A stretch of 37,589 nucleotides of DNA, taken from Parachlamydiales bacterium (GTDB lineage Bacteria > Chlamydiota > Chlamydiia > Chlamydiales > SM23-39). Each line of letters opens with the position of its first letter. Within the stretch, counting starts at the first letter, position 1. Location of the stretch: contig JAFGQY010000110.1 of assembly GCA_016935395.1 (NCBI GenBank), positions 1 through 37,589 of the forward strand. Reading direction: 5' to 3'. This document shows, one piece after another, positions 25,606-33,950 of this stretch. The notes under the pieces were generated by a model. That model did not search any database and was not told the DNA's origin. It saw only the letters and a program-made list of their open reading frames with translations. A program made the translations under genes and the position numbers.

Positions 25606-26583
25606 TTATTTGTGAATCAGAGCATATTGAGCCGCTCCTAATAAAGCGGCCTTATCATTAAGTATTACTTTTACCGGAATTTTTCTCATAAAATCTGAAA
25701 ACCTTCCTTTTTCTGAAAAAGCTCTCATAAAATGCTCTTCTTTAATTTTTTCTAACATTTTTGGAGCAATACCGCCTCCAATATAAACCCCGCCTAAAGC
25801 AAAAAATTTCAATGCCGCATTTCCTGCCTCAGCTCCATAAATTGAGATAAATAAATCAACAGCAACTTCACAAACTTTAATTTCTTTTTTCATTCCTTTT
25901 TGAGTTATCAAAACTTGAGGCTGTCTAACACTAGCAAGAGAGTGATCAAAAGAACTAACTCTTTGTTCGTACCCTCTATCGATTAAAAATTTATAAATTG
26001 AATACAAACCTGGTCCGGATAAAATTCTTTCATAAGAAACGTGTCCAAATTCTTCTCTCAAATATTTTAAAAGTTCTATCTCAATATCATTTCTAGGTCC
26101 AAAATCCGTATGTCCACCTTCGCAGGCAAATGGTCTATATTTTTTTCCATCAAAGTAAAGGCCAGCCTCTCCAAGTCCTGTTCCTGCAGCAACAAGGCAT
26201 CTATTGCCTAAAACATTTTTCTCGCCTTCATTTATGGTATAAAATTCATCTTCATTTAAAACTTCTATTCCATATGCATTCGCTTCTAAATCATTTAACA
26301 AATAAACATTTTCACAATTTAGCTCTTCTTTTAACTCGCTTACATCCACCATCCACGGTATATTAGTAGCTTTACATCTTCCTTCCTTCACAGGTCCGGC
26401 AATTCCAAAACTTGCAGCTTTGAGGTCAATTTTTTCATTTTCTAAAAAGTGTTTTATTGCAGAGTGAATTGAATCATAATTAGTACTCAAAAATCTATCT
26501 TCCTTTAATAATTTCAAAGGCCATTTGTATTCAAACAAAGCAAAGCGTGAATTAGTACCTCCAATATCTCCAACTAGTAACAT
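25606..26583 (-). CDS. glk: glucokinase
   Basis: A 325-residue glucokinase of the bacterial Glk family, which phosphorylates glucose with ATP to glucose-6-phosphate. The N-terminal phosphate-binding motif DIGGTNSRFALFE, the GTGLGEAG loop and the glucose-binding CEGGHTDFGPRN are all present, as is the C-terminal VYIGGGIAPKML. GGAG lies nine bases before the ATG. Chlamydiaceae lack a hexokinase activity of this kind and import sugar phosphates, whereas environmental chlamydiae often carry glk, which supports the lineage inference. It is divergent from recA and converges on the porin array with a one-base gap. Confidence 0.93.
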   Translation of the reverse strand: MLLVGDIGGTNSRFALFEYKWPLKLLKEDRFLSTNYDSIHSAIKHFLENEKIDLKAASFGIAGPVKEGRCKATNIPWMVDVSELKEELNCENVYLLNDLEANAYGIEVLNEDEFYTINEGEKNVLGNRCLVAAGTGLGEAGLYFDGKKYRPFACEGGHTDFGPRNDIEIELLKYLREEFGHVSYERILSGPGLYSIYKFLIDRGYEQRVSSFDHSLASVRQPQVLITQKGMKKEIKVCEVAVDLFISIYGAEAGNAALKFFALGGVYIGGGIAPKMLEKIKEEHFMRAFSEKGRFSDFMRKIPVKVILNDKAALLGAAQYALIHK

Positions 26584-26710
26584 TTTTTTATACTCCGGTG
26601 TTATTATTTGTATTGAATCAGATATTTATTTATTTTTCCTTATTTTTCTTCTTGACGAGAAGCTCTTTTCATATCAATCTATATATTAGTTTTCATAATA
26701 AGGAGTTTCT

Positions 26711-27736
26711 ATGACTAAAGAAAATTTAGAAAAGAAAAAAGCTTTAGAACTTGCTATCGCTCAAATTCAAAAACAGTTCGGAGAAGGCGCGGTGATGGCT
26801 CTCGGCAAACATTCATCATCAAGAAAAATTGAATCTATCCCAACCGGAGCTTTATCTTTAGATCTGGCCCTCGGTATAGGCGGACTTCCAAGAGGAAGAA
26901 TTGTTGAAGTTTTTGGTCCAGAATCTTCTGGAAAATCAACGCTCGCACTTCATGCAGTTGCCAGCGCTCAAAAAAACGGCGGAATCGCAGCTTACATTGA
27001 TGCTGAACATGCCCTAGATCCCGCTTACGCAGCCAAAATTGGAGTTAACTTAGATGAACTGATGATATCACAGCCGGACTCCGGAGAAGAGGCTTTAAAC
27101 ATAGCGGATACGCTTGCTAGATCAAATGCCTTAGATCTTATAGTTATCGATTCGGTTGCAGCTTTGGTTCCTAAAAATGAACTTGAAGGTGAAATTGGAG
27201 ACTCTCATATGGGACTTCAGGCAAGAATGATGTCTCAAGCTCTTCGTAAACTTACCGCAACTTTATCAAAAGCAAAAACATGCGCTATTTTTATTAACCA
27301 GATAAGAGAGAAAATTGGAATTGTGTTTGGTAATCCCGAAACAACAACAGGTGGAAGAGCGTTAAAATTTTATGCATCTGTCCGCTTAGACATAAGAAGA
27401 ATAGCTTCAATAAAAGGTCCTGATGGAAGAGATCTTGGAAGTAGAACTAGAGTAAAAGTTGTAAAAAATAAAATGGCCCCTCCTTTTAGAATTGCTGAAT
27501 TTGACATAAACTTTAATGAAGGGATTTCAAGAGCTGGATCTGTTTTAGACCTAGCTGTTGAATATGAAATTATTGATAAAAAAGGAACCTGGTTTAGTTT
27601 CGAAAACAACAGACTGGGACAGGGTAGAGAGTCGGCTAAAGAAGAGCTAAAAAAAGATGAAACATTGCTTCAGAAACTTGAAAAATTGATTACAGAAAAA
27701 TCAGAACCTAAAATTGTTGAAGTAGAAAAAAAATAA
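26711..27736 (+). CDS. recA: recombinase RecA
   Basis: A 341-residue RecA: ATP-dependent filament formation on single-stranded DNA, strand exchange and repair. Walker A is [10 protein letters not shown] and Walker [11 protein letters not shown]. Loop L1 is [14 protein letters not shown], followed by the [20 protein letters not shown] loop L2 region. The C-terminal tail is lysine/glutamate-rich. AAGGAG lies five bases before the ATG. A TTGACG at 26652 lacks a good -10 partner, and I see no LexA-type operator. RecA activity in this cell could drive recombination between the neighbouring porin copies (inference). Confidence 0.98.
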   Translation: MTKENLEKKKALELAIAQIQKQFGEGAVMALGKHSSSRKIESIPTGALSLDLALGIGGLPRGRIVEVFGPESSGKSTLALHAVASAQKNGGIAAYIDAEHALDPAYAAKIGVNLDELMISQPDSGEEALNIADTLARSNALDLIVIDSVAALVPKNELEGEIGDSHMGLQARMMSQALRKLTATLSKAKTCAIFINQIREKIGIVFGNPETTTGGRALKFYASVRLDIRRIASIKGPDGRDLGSRTRVKVVKNKMAPPFRIAEFDINFNEGISRAGSVLDLAVEYEIIDKKGTWFSFENNRLGQGRESAKEELKKDETLLQKLEKLITEKSEPKIVEVEKK

Positions 27737-27757
27737 TTCTTTTTTTTAAAAAACCCT

Positions 27758-28633
27758 TTAGACTAATTTTTCTAATTTATCGACGATTAGTTTAAAGGGG
27801 TCTTTATTTAGATCTAATTGATTTAAGGTATCTTTTAGGTTTTTAATTTCACTCAAAAATTTATTTTTAGCAGTTTCCTTGCCCAAAGCTATCGCTATGT
27901 TAATCGTCTTATTGTTTTTGAGATCTTCATCAAAATCTTTTAAATCATCAGCAACCTGAAAAGCCATTCCAAAATGAAATGAAGCTTTTTTTACAAGATC
28001 CAGTTTTTCCAACTCACCACCGCCGAAAAGCCATCCTAAAATAAAAGCTATCTCAAAAAGAGAAATTGTTTTTTTATGAATTATTTCAGTAATAGCTTCG
28101 ATCGAATCATCCCGTGAGTACAAATCTAAATATTGACCGCCTGTAGCTCCATTAACCCCCGCATATTTTGAAACGGCCTCAATAGCAATAGTGCATATTC
28201 TATCACACTTTTCTTGAGGCAGCTTGCTTAATAAGCTTTGGGAATTTTTATAAATAAGTTCGTATCCTGCGGAAATCAAAGAATAACTTGCGAGCACTGC
28301 GATAGCTTCGCTAAAACGCAAATGTAAAGTGGGTTTACATCTTCTTAATTTTTCATCATCCATGCAGGGCAGATCGTCAGCTATTAAAGAAGCTGTATGA
28401 AAAAACTCACAAGAAATAGCAGCTTTTGTAGCATCAAAATTTTTTCCTATACACTGAGCTATTAATAAAACAATTATAGGTCTAAATCTTTTTCCGCCAT
28501 TTAAAAGGCTGTATTCTATAGCGTCTCTTAGTTCATTTTTTTTTGACATCTCTTTAATTTCTAATAAGATGTCATCTTCAATTTTTTGCTTTAGATCTAA
28601 AAGAATTTTATTTTTTGATTTCATCAAAAACAT
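27758..28633 (-). CDS. ispA: polyprenyl (geranyl/farnesyl) diphosphate synthase
   Basis: A 291-residue trans-isoprenyl diphosphate synthase that condenses isopentenyl diphosphate with allylic diphosphates for quinone and undecaprenyl lipid synthesis. The first Asp-rich motif is DDLPCMDDEKLRR and the second is QVADDLKDFDED. GGKRFRP near the N terminus binds the diphosphate, and CEFFHTASLIADD follows the family pattern. Size and motifs suit a farnesyl/geranyl synthase, but chain length cannot be fixed by eye. The ATG at 28633 has AAGGG about eight bases upstream, inside the end of the glmU-like gene (26-base overlap). C. trachomatis CT628-CT629 have the same pairing, from memory. Confidence 0.92.
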   Translation of the reverse strand: MFLMKSKNKILLDLKQKIEDDILLEIKEMSKKNELRDAIEYSLLNGGKRFRPIIVLLIAQCIGKNFDATKAAISCEFFHTASLIADDLPCMDDEKLRRCKPTLHLRFSEAIAVLASYSLISAGYELIYKNSQSLLSKLPQEKCDRICTIAIEAVSKYAGVNGATGGQYLDLYSRDDSIEAITEIIHKKTISLFEIAFILGWLFGGGELEKLDLVKKASFHFGMAFQVADDLKDFDEDLKNNKTINIAIALGKETAKNKFLSEIKNLKDTLNQLDLNKDPFKLIVDKLEKLV

Positions 28634-29324
28634 TTTTTATACCCTTGGTCTTGACAAAAGGTAAAGCTCCCGGCTTTACAATTGAATCTTCCGTTATGTA
28701 ATTTCCAATATTTAAACAAGAATAAATAATAACATTTTTCCCTAAAAAAGTCGCAGGATTTAAAACGCTATTACATCCTATTTGAGAATTGTCCCCGATA
28801 ATAGCTCCGAGCTTTTTCAAATTAGTTTTATAAATCTTTCCTAAATGAAAAAAGGAAATGTTTTTTTTATCTAACCTGAAATTAGCACATTTAACTCCAG
28901 CTCCCAGATTAACATTATTTCCTATAATGGAATCTCCAACATAAGCAAAGTGGGCTAATGATGCATTATCTAACAATATTGAGTTTTTAATTTCAGTAGA
29001 ATGTCCAATAATAGCATTATGCCCGGTTATAACATTTCCTCTTATATAAGCACCGTGCCTGATTTGTGAATTTTTTCCAATAATGCAGGGGCCTTTAATA
29101 TAGGAAAAGGGTTCGACTGACGTTCCTTTGCCTATAGAAATTTGCTCAATATTTTCTAAATGCACATTTTTAGGAATTTCAACTTCTATCTTTCCAAGTG
29201 ACAAACTTTTTAAATAACTATCTATATTAGAAATAACTTCATAAACATTTTTGAAATTTTTAAAAATTTTTAAATGTTCATAATTATCTAAGGTAAAAAA
29301 TTTCTTTACATCAAAAGGATTCAT
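28608..29324 (-). CDS. GlmU-like left-handed beta-helix acyltransferase, no pyrophosphorylase domain
   Basis: A 238-residue protein from the ATG at 29324. The frame also allows a TTG at 29363 (13 more residues); neither start has a clear ribosome-binding site. Hexapeptide repeats run from about residue 60 to 220. The block SLAHFAYVGDSIIGNNVNLG and the following GAGVKCANFR parallel the GlmU acetyltransferase domain (AGHLTYIGD ... GAGTITCNYDG). They retain the catalytic histidine (H125) and the asparagine (N148). The N-terminal uridyltransferase domain of true GlmU is absent. It may therefore acetylate glucosamine-1-phosphate with a separate UDP-transferase, or act on another sugar nucleotide. 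It overlaps ispA by 26 bases. From memory the C. trachomatis counterpart (CT629) is also short. Confidence 0.8.
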   Translation of the reverse strand: MNPFDVKKFFTLDNYEHLKIFKNFKNVYEVISNIDSYLKSLSLGKIEVEIPKNVHLENIEQISIGKGTSVEPFSYIKGPCIIGKNSQIRHGAYIRGNVITGHNAIIGHSTEIKNSILLDNASLAHFAYVGDSIIGNNVNLGAGVKCANFRLDKKNISFFHLGKIYKTNLKKLGAIIGDNSQIGCNSVLNPATFLGKNVIIYSCLNIGNYITEDSIVKPGALPFVKTKGIKNVFDEIKK

Positions 29325-29599
29325 GAGTTTATCATAAGGCAGGTACTGAAAAAAAGATATCAAAATATTGAAGAGCGTTTAAAGAAGATAAATATTTATA
29401 AATATACTCTTCATACTCTATTTGTGTGGAAATGTTCACAACTACCTCATTTTATCCAGCTACATATGTTGTTTATAAAATGTTTATAGAACTCTTTTTT
29501 TATGCCGGTTTTAAACAACGAAGAGTTTTGAACAGAGTTATAAACAGGTTATGCGTACATATTTTCAACAATTCAAAAAAAAAGTTAAAAAAAAGCAAA
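29325..29599. other. gene-poor region with clustered DnaA-box-like 9-mers
   Basis: No convincing gene lies between the glmU-like gene and the tRNA. The sequence contains TGTGGAAAT (29425), TTATCCAGC (29452), TTATAAACA on the minus strand at 29470-29478, CTATAAACA on the minus strand at 29481-29489, and TTTTAAACA at 29510-29518. It also has a second TTATAAACA at 29538-29546. Most are two mismatches from the DnaA box TTATCCACA. This could be an origin-like region, or upstream control of glmU-like/ispA; by eye neither is settled. Confidence 0.25.
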
Positions 29600-29674
29600 T
29601 CTGGGTGAGAGGATTTGAACCTCCGACCTTTTGCCCCCCAGACAAACGCGCTAGCCAAGCTGCGCTACACCCAG
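29600..29674 (-). tRNA. tRNA-Pro(GGG)
   Basis: Complete cloverleaf on the minus strand: acceptor CTGGGTG/CACCCAG, D-arm GCGC...GCGC, anticodon stem TTTGT/GCAAA with loop CTGGGGG (anticodon GGG, reading CCC and CCU), and T-arm GGAGG-TTCAAAT-CCTCT. The C1-G72 pair and discriminator A73 (29600) are proline identity features. CCA is not encoded and must be added by the CCA-adding enzyme. Confidence 0.95.
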
Positions 29675-29751
29675 ATATAAAATAGGATTTTCTATTATTT
29701 ACAAATTGTTTATATTTTTCACTTGTTTTTAATAAATTTTAAGGAATTTTA

Positions 29752-30435
29752 ATGGGATTAGGGCTTTTTATGCAAAAAGATTGGGCTGAAGCTTTAAGAG
29801 AAGAGTTTCAAAAACCCTATATTAAAAAACTCCAAAATTTTTTAATGGAAGAAAATAAAAAATATCAAATTTTTCCTCCTGAAAATTTAATATTTAATGC
29901 ATTTTGTCAAACTGCATTAAAAGATGTTAAAGTAGTAATAATAGGACAGGATCCTTACCATGGAGAAGGACAGGCGCATGGTTTGTCTTTTAGCGTTCCT
30001 AAAAATATTAATCCGCCTCCATCTTTAAAAAATATTTTTAAAGAAATAAAAGAAGATGTTGGAATGAATATTCCAAATAGTGGAGATTTAACTAATTGGG
30101 CAAAGCAGGGAGTTTTGCTTTTAAATGCAACGTTAACTGTTAGAAAATCTTGTCCTAAATCTCACTATGGTATGGGGTGGGAAATATTTACGGATAAGGT
30201 AGTTGAAATTCTAATAAGCCAAAAAGATCAAAAAATTGTTTTTATGTTATGGGGAGCCTCTGCAAAAGAAAAAATTGAAAAAGTTTTTAAAGATCAAAAT
30301 CATCCGCATCTGATTTTAAAAGCAGCTCATCCATCTTTTTATTCTGCAGCTAACTTTTTTGGATGCAGACACTTTTCAAAAGCTAACGAATTTTTAAGAA
30401 AAAACGGAAAAAAAGAGATAAACTGGCAGATATAA
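29752..30435 (+). CDS. ung: uracil-DNA glycosylase, family 1
   Basis: A 227-residue family-1 UDG, which removes uracil from DNA to begin base-excision repair. The water-activating motif is GQDPYHGEGQAHGLSFSV with the catalytic Asp, and the DNA-intercalating loop is HPSFYSAANFFGCRHFSK. LLNATLTVR and VFMLWGASA (uracil-binding Asn region) are also in place. AAGGA lies six bases before the ATG at 29752. An internal ATG at codon 7 is possible. Length is normal. The downstream MFS gene begins 55 bases after the stop with no terminator visible. Confidence 0.96.
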   Translation: MGLGLFMQKDWAEALREEFQKPYIKKLQNFLMEENKKYQIFPPENLIFNAFCQTALKDVKVVIIGQDPYHGEGQAHGLSFSVPKNINPPPSLKNIFKEIKEDVGMNIPNSGDLTNWAKQGVLLLNATLTVRKSCPKSHYGMGWEIFTDKVVEILISQKDQKIVFMLWGASAKEKIEKVFKDQNHPHLILKAAHPSFYSAANFFGCRHFSKANEFLRKNGKKEINWQI

Positions 30436-30490
30436 TAGCCTAAAATGTTAAAAAAAAATAAACTAATGATCTAGAAAGCTTTGGAGTTTG

Positions 30491-31720
30491 ATGAATACTA
30501 CAACAAAAAAAAGAATATCTTTCCTTTCGATTCTTTTTACTTTTTTTGTTGATAATTTAGGATGGTCAATTGTTTTTCCAATATTTGCTCCACTATTTTT
30601 GGATGCAGATAATTTAATATTTACAAAAGAGATATCCTTTTCTACAAGAACGGCTATTTTGGGCATTTTTTTATCAGCATTTCCTTTAGCTCAATTTTTT
30701 GGAGCTCCAATACTTGGTGAGTTTGCAGATAAATCTGGAAGAAAAAAGGCGTTACTTATTTCTATATTATTAACTTTTTTGGGGTATATTTTAACCGGAT
30801 ACAGCATACTTTATAATAAGTTAGTTTTGCTTTTCATAGGAAGGGTTGTTACTGGACTTTTTTCAGGCAATTTGTCGGTGTGTTTGGCTTCTATTTCTGA
30901 TTTAAGTACAGATGAAAAATCTAAAGCTAGAAATTTTGGATTTCTGTCAGTTTTAGCAGGATTTTCTTTTATCGTTGGAGCTTTTTTAGGTGGAAAACTA
31001 TCAGACCCAAAAGTTTTTGAAATTTTTAACTCAGCTTTTCCATTTTGGATAGCCGCTATTTTGAGTTTGATTAATTTGCTTTTTATATTTTTTGCTTTTT
31101 ATGAAACTTATACACCGGATAAAAATGTAAAATATGATTTTTTAGAAGGCATTCATAATATTCAAGAAGCACTCAAAACTAAAAGAATAAAAACGATCTA
31201 TTTGATTTATTTTTTATTTGTTTTTGGTTGGACAATTTTGTTTCAGTTTTCTCCTGTCTTAGTGATTAAAAAATTTCATTTTACAAACTCTCAAATTGGT
31301 GACTTGGCTGCTTTTATGGGTATCTGTTGGGCGATCGGATCTGGTATTATTAATAAGCTTTTAACAAGGCAATTTTCTTCAATGCGGGTTTTAGAAGTGT
31401 CGTTAATTATTTTTACCATTCTTTGTGGTTTTGTTGGCTTTCCAAATCATTTATATGGAATTATTCTTATATTGGGGTCCTGTGTGGTTATTGGCGGAAT
31501 AGCCTGGCCTCTTTGCGCAACTTTAATATCAAATAAGGCCACAAAGCCCATGCAAGGGAAAATTATGGGAATAAGTCAATCGATGCAATCTCTTGCTATG
31601 GCGGTATCTCCGATTATTGGTGGTTTTTCAGATCAGGTGTTTATATATTTGCCTTTTTTAATAGCGGCATTTGCATCTTTGATCGCGAGTTTAATTTATT
31701 TTAAAACAAAATTTGATTGA
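30491..31720 (+). CDS. MFS transporter, TetA-like drug/proton antiporter type
   Basis: A 409-residue major facilitator protein with about twelve transmembrane segments. Motif A between TM2 and TM3 is GEFADKSGRKK, and GRVVTGLFSGNLSVCLASI in TM4 resembles that of DHA1 tetracycline/multidrug exporters. The substrate cannot be told from sequence. The ATG at 30491 follows GGAG by four bases; a TTG one codon upstream would be too close. It is followed after 16 bases by a small coiled-coil gene and then an HlyD adaptor gene, suggesting an export unit. Its codons are unusually rich in T and G relative to other genes of the window, as expected for a membrane protein and possibly also a strand effect. 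Confidence 0.85.
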   Translation: MNTTTKKRISFLSILFTFFVDNLGWSIVFPIFAPLFLDADNLIFTKEISFSTRTAILGIFLSAFPLAQFFGAPILGEFADKSGRKKALLISILLTFLGYILTGYSILYNKLVLLFIGRVVTGLFSGNLSVCLASISDLSTDEKSKARNFGFLSVLAGFSFIVGAFLGGKLSDPKVFEIFNSAFPFWIAAILSLINLLFIFFAFYETYTPDKNVKYDFLEGIHNIQEALKTKRIKTIYLIYFLFVFGWTILFQFSPVLVIKKFHFTNSQIGDLAAFMGICWAIGSGIINKLLTRQFSSMRVLEVSLIIFTILCGFVGFPNHLYGIILILGSCVVIGGIAWPLCATLISNKATKPMQGKIMGISQSMQSLAMAVSPIIGGFSDQVFIYLPFLIAAFASLIASLIYFKTKFD

Positions 31721-31736
31721 TTATGGAGATTGGTAA

Positions 31737-31982
31737 ATGAATAAAAAAGATAAATTTTTAAATGTTTTAAGTTCTCAAAAAAATGGGTTTTCAAATAAAA
31801 AACCTCTTAGAGAGGCTCTTTCGTCTGTTTTTAAAGACAATACAAAAAAAGAGAGTTTGAAAAAAATTAAAGAGGAACTTAACGATATCGAACATGACAT
31901 GAAATCAAGTTTTGAAAATTTTATCAAAATGCAAAAAAAATTAACCAAAGCATATAAAGGAATAAAAAATGAAAAAAAATAG
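31737..31982 (+). CDS. small lysine-rich coiled-coil protein, unknown
   Basis: An 81-residue highly charged protein (many K and E) with no signal peptide or membrane segment. Residues ~35-80 (KKESLKKIKEELNDIEHDM and on) are predicted by pattern to be a coiled coil. A GGAG eight bases before the ATG and the 14-base overlap with the HlyD-like gene support it as a real gene translationally linked to its neighbours. I recognise no family. Being between an MFS gene and an adaptor gene, it might link them in the cytoplasm or chaperone the adaptor, but that is a guess. Confidence 0.6.
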   Translation: MNKKDKFLNVLSSQKNGFSNKKPLREALSSVFKDNTKKESLKKIKEELNDIEHDMKSSFENFIKMQKKLTKAYKGIKNEKK

Positions 31983-32814
31983 AAAACACAGAAAAATAAT
32001 TAAAGGAATTTTTTTATTTTTATTACTTGTAAGTCTAGTTGGGCTCAGATTTTGGTATATTAAGTCTGTAGACTCACCTAAAATGATAGGATCAATCTAC
32101 GCAGAGAAAAAACAGGTTTTGTCTCAGGTTTCGGGGATTGTTGATAAGGTGTTTGTTAATGAAAATGATTTTGTAAAGCCAAAAGATAAAATTGCCAGTG
32201 TTGATACGGAATTGTTAGAATTAAAAGTAAAAGAAATCGATGCTAAAATTAACTACACTACAAAACAGAAAAACTTAATAAAAATGCAAGAAGATAGAGC
32301 TTTAGAAGAATATATAACTTCTAAAAAAGATACTGAACCAGATCAAAAAAGTTTTAAGGATAAACTGAAAAATTTAGAAGAAAAGCAGCATCAAGCAAAG
32401 ATCGTTGATGCTAAAATTGAAATGTACAAATCAGAAAAAGAGCTTATTGAAAAACAGATAGAAAGAAAATATATCTTCTCCTCTTTTTCAGGTCAAATAT
32501 CTGATATTAATATTGAAATTGGAAAACCCATTTATAAAAGTGATTATATCTGTAGTATAAAAGATAATGAAAATCTCTGGCTTAACGTTAAGGTAAATGA
32601 AAGTCAACTTAAAGACTTGAAAAAAAATAAAACTTTAAAATTAGAATTTATTTCTTATCCTGATCAGAAATTTCAAGGAAATATTTTTGATATATCTAAA
32701 AATGAAGACAATTTATTTAACTTAAAATTATCAGTAAATCATTTGAAAAATTCCCCGGATGAAAAAAGTGTTAATCTTTTACCCGGAATGACAGCGTATT
32801 TAAAAAATGAATAA
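31969..32814 (+). CDS. HlyD/EmrA-type periplasmic adaptor protein
   Basis: A 281-residue membrane-fusion protein. It has an N-terminal cytoplasmic tail and a transmembrane anchor at ~10-30 (IIKGIFLFLLLVSLVGLRF). A first lipoyl half-motif follows (QVSGIVDKVFVNENDFVKP), then an alpha-helical hairpin (~75-165), the second half-motif (FSSFSGQISDINIEIGKPI), and a beta-barrel domain (LWLNVKVNE ... FQGNIFDISK). Such proteins join an inner-membrane pump to an outer-membrane channel. The likely pump is the MFS protein upstream; no TolC-like gene is visible in the window. AAAGGA before the ATG. It overlaps the next gene by 8 bases. Confidence 0.85.
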   Translation: MKKNRKHRKIIKGIFLFLLLVSLVGLRFWYIKSVDSPKMIGSIYAEKKQVLSQVSGIVDKVFVNENDFVKPKDKIASVDTELLELKVKEIDAKINYTTKQKNLIKMQEDRALEEYITSKKDTEPDQKSFKDKLKNLEEKQHQAKIVDAKIEMYKSEKELIEKQIERKYIFSSFSGQISDINIEIGKPIYKSDYICSIKDNENLWLNVKVNESQLKDLKKNKTLKLEFISYPDQKFQGNIFDISKNEDNLFNLKLSVNHLKNSPDEKSVNLLPGMTAYLKNE

Positions 32815-33769
32815 TATTGATTTAGAAAAAACACTTTTTGATGAGATTAAAAAGCTACTTGAAAATTTAAGTTTAAAAGAACTGAGAAATATAAATTTAG
32901 GCTTAACTAAAAGATATAAAGAAAGAGTACATAATAAATTTTTATCAGACTCTCAAAGACTCGCATATATTACATCAAGAATGCCCTCTACTTTTAAAGC
33001 CCTTTTAAAAGCTTTACAGGAAATGGTAAAAATTGCCCCTGAAATTAAAATCCAAACTGTTTTAGATTTAGGCTCCGGACCTGGCACTTCTGTTTGGTCA
33101 CTGTTTTCAATTTTTGAAGATATTTTAAAAATAAATCTAATTGAAAAAGATGCAAAGTTAGTTGAATATGCAAAAGTTTTAACCAAAAACTTACCTTTTG
33201 AAAATAAACTACATTTTGAAATAAACGATCTTTTAAAGATTAAAAATTATGATAGCGATCTTGTGATTTTATCTTACGTTGCAAATGAACTTAAAGATTA
33301 CGCTTTAGATAAAATTGTAAACAACTGGTTTAAATCAGAAAGTTCAAAAGTGATTTTATTTATAGAACCCGGCACCAAATATGGCTTTAAATCAATTAAC
33401 TATGTAAGAGACAGACTAATTGACAAGGGAGCCAGTATGATCGCTCCTTGCCCCAACGAACTTAAATGTCCCATGAAAAAAAATGACTGGTGTCATTTTT
33501 ATGTAAGAGTTAAAAGAACCAAACAACACCAATACATCAAAAATGCTACTCTTGCATATGAAGATGAAAAATTTTCGTATGTAATCGCTTCTAAAGATCC
33601 TGTAAGAAAACCAAATTCCAGGGTTTTAAGGTATCCAAAAACATCCAAAACTGAAGTAAATTTGGTTTTATGTAAAGAGGGGCAAATAAAGCAAGAGTCT
33701 ATTTATATAAAGGACAGAAAAAACTTCAAAATAGCTAAAAAGTTAGACTGGGGTGATTCTTTTATATAG
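32807..33769 (+). CDS. Rsm22/METTL17-like methyltransferase-fold protein with Fe-S cysteines
   Basis: A 320-residue protein of the Rsm22 family (PF09243 type), associated with the small ribosomal subunit. Residues ~25-75 (TKRYKERVHNKF ... YITSRMPSTFKAL) are the family N-terminal helix region. VLDLGSGPGTSVW is the SAM-binding motif of a class I methyltransferase fold, and ILSYVANELKD follows. The segment APCPNELKCPMKKNDWCHFY supplies cysteines C215, C221 and C229, and C289 lies in VLCKEG. This spacing resembles the 4Fe-4S ligand set reported for mitochondrial METTL17. Whether it methylates rRNA or acts as an assembly factor is not visible. It overlaps the HlyD-like gene by 8 bases, so it is cotranscribed. 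Confidence 0.86.
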   Translation: MNNIDLEKTLFDEIKKLLENLSLKELRNINLGLTKRYKERVHNKFLSDSQRLAYITSRMPSTFKALLKALQEMVKIAPEIKIQTVLDLGSGPGTSVWSLFSIFEDILKINLIEKDAKLVEYAKVLTKNLPFENKLHFEINDLLKIKNYDSDLVILSYVANELKDYALDKIVNNWFKSESSKVILFIEPGTKYGFKSINYVRDRLIDKGASMIAPCPNELKCPMKKNDWCHFYVRVKRTKQHQYIKNATLAYEDEKFSYVIASKDPVRKPNSRVLRYPKTSKTEVNLVLCKEGQIKQESIYIKDRKNFKIAKKLDWGDSFI

Positions 33770-33896
33770 CTTTAATTATAAAGAATATTTTTTTATTTCT
33801 CTATGAATTTGCTTATTATATAGATACTTAGGTAGTAAGTTAATAGAATCAGATTTCATGAATTTATAAAATGATTAAAAAGCAGAATTAAAGTTA

Positions 33897-33933
33897 AAAA
33901 AGCTCTTCTATAATAAAAAAGAAGAGCTTTTTT
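33897..33933. terminator. bidirectional terminator between the Rsm22-like and pGP6-D-like genes
   Basis: Eleven-base-pair stem AAAAGCTCTTC/GAAGAGCTTTT with a 12-base loop, flanked by A and T runs on both sides. It can end both the plus-strand ung-Rsm22 group and the minus-strand thrS-parA-pGP6-D operon. Confidence 0.9.
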
Positions 33934-33950
33934 CTATATCTTAAATTAAA

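Noticed and set aside
26584-26710. SOS (LexA) operator or full promoter before recA
   Set aside because: TTGACG at 26652 has no acceptable -10 at 16-18 bases, and no LexA-type palindrome is visible.
29426-29608. A 60-codon plus-strand frame before the tRNA
   Set aside because: No ribosome-binding site or protein-like composition; it runs into the tRNA-Pro gene on the other strand and covers the repeated 9-mers.
33770-33950. Possible small RNA ending at the terminator 33897-33933
   Set aside because: No good promoter pair is visible, and the hairpin is fully explained as a shared terminator of convergent operons.
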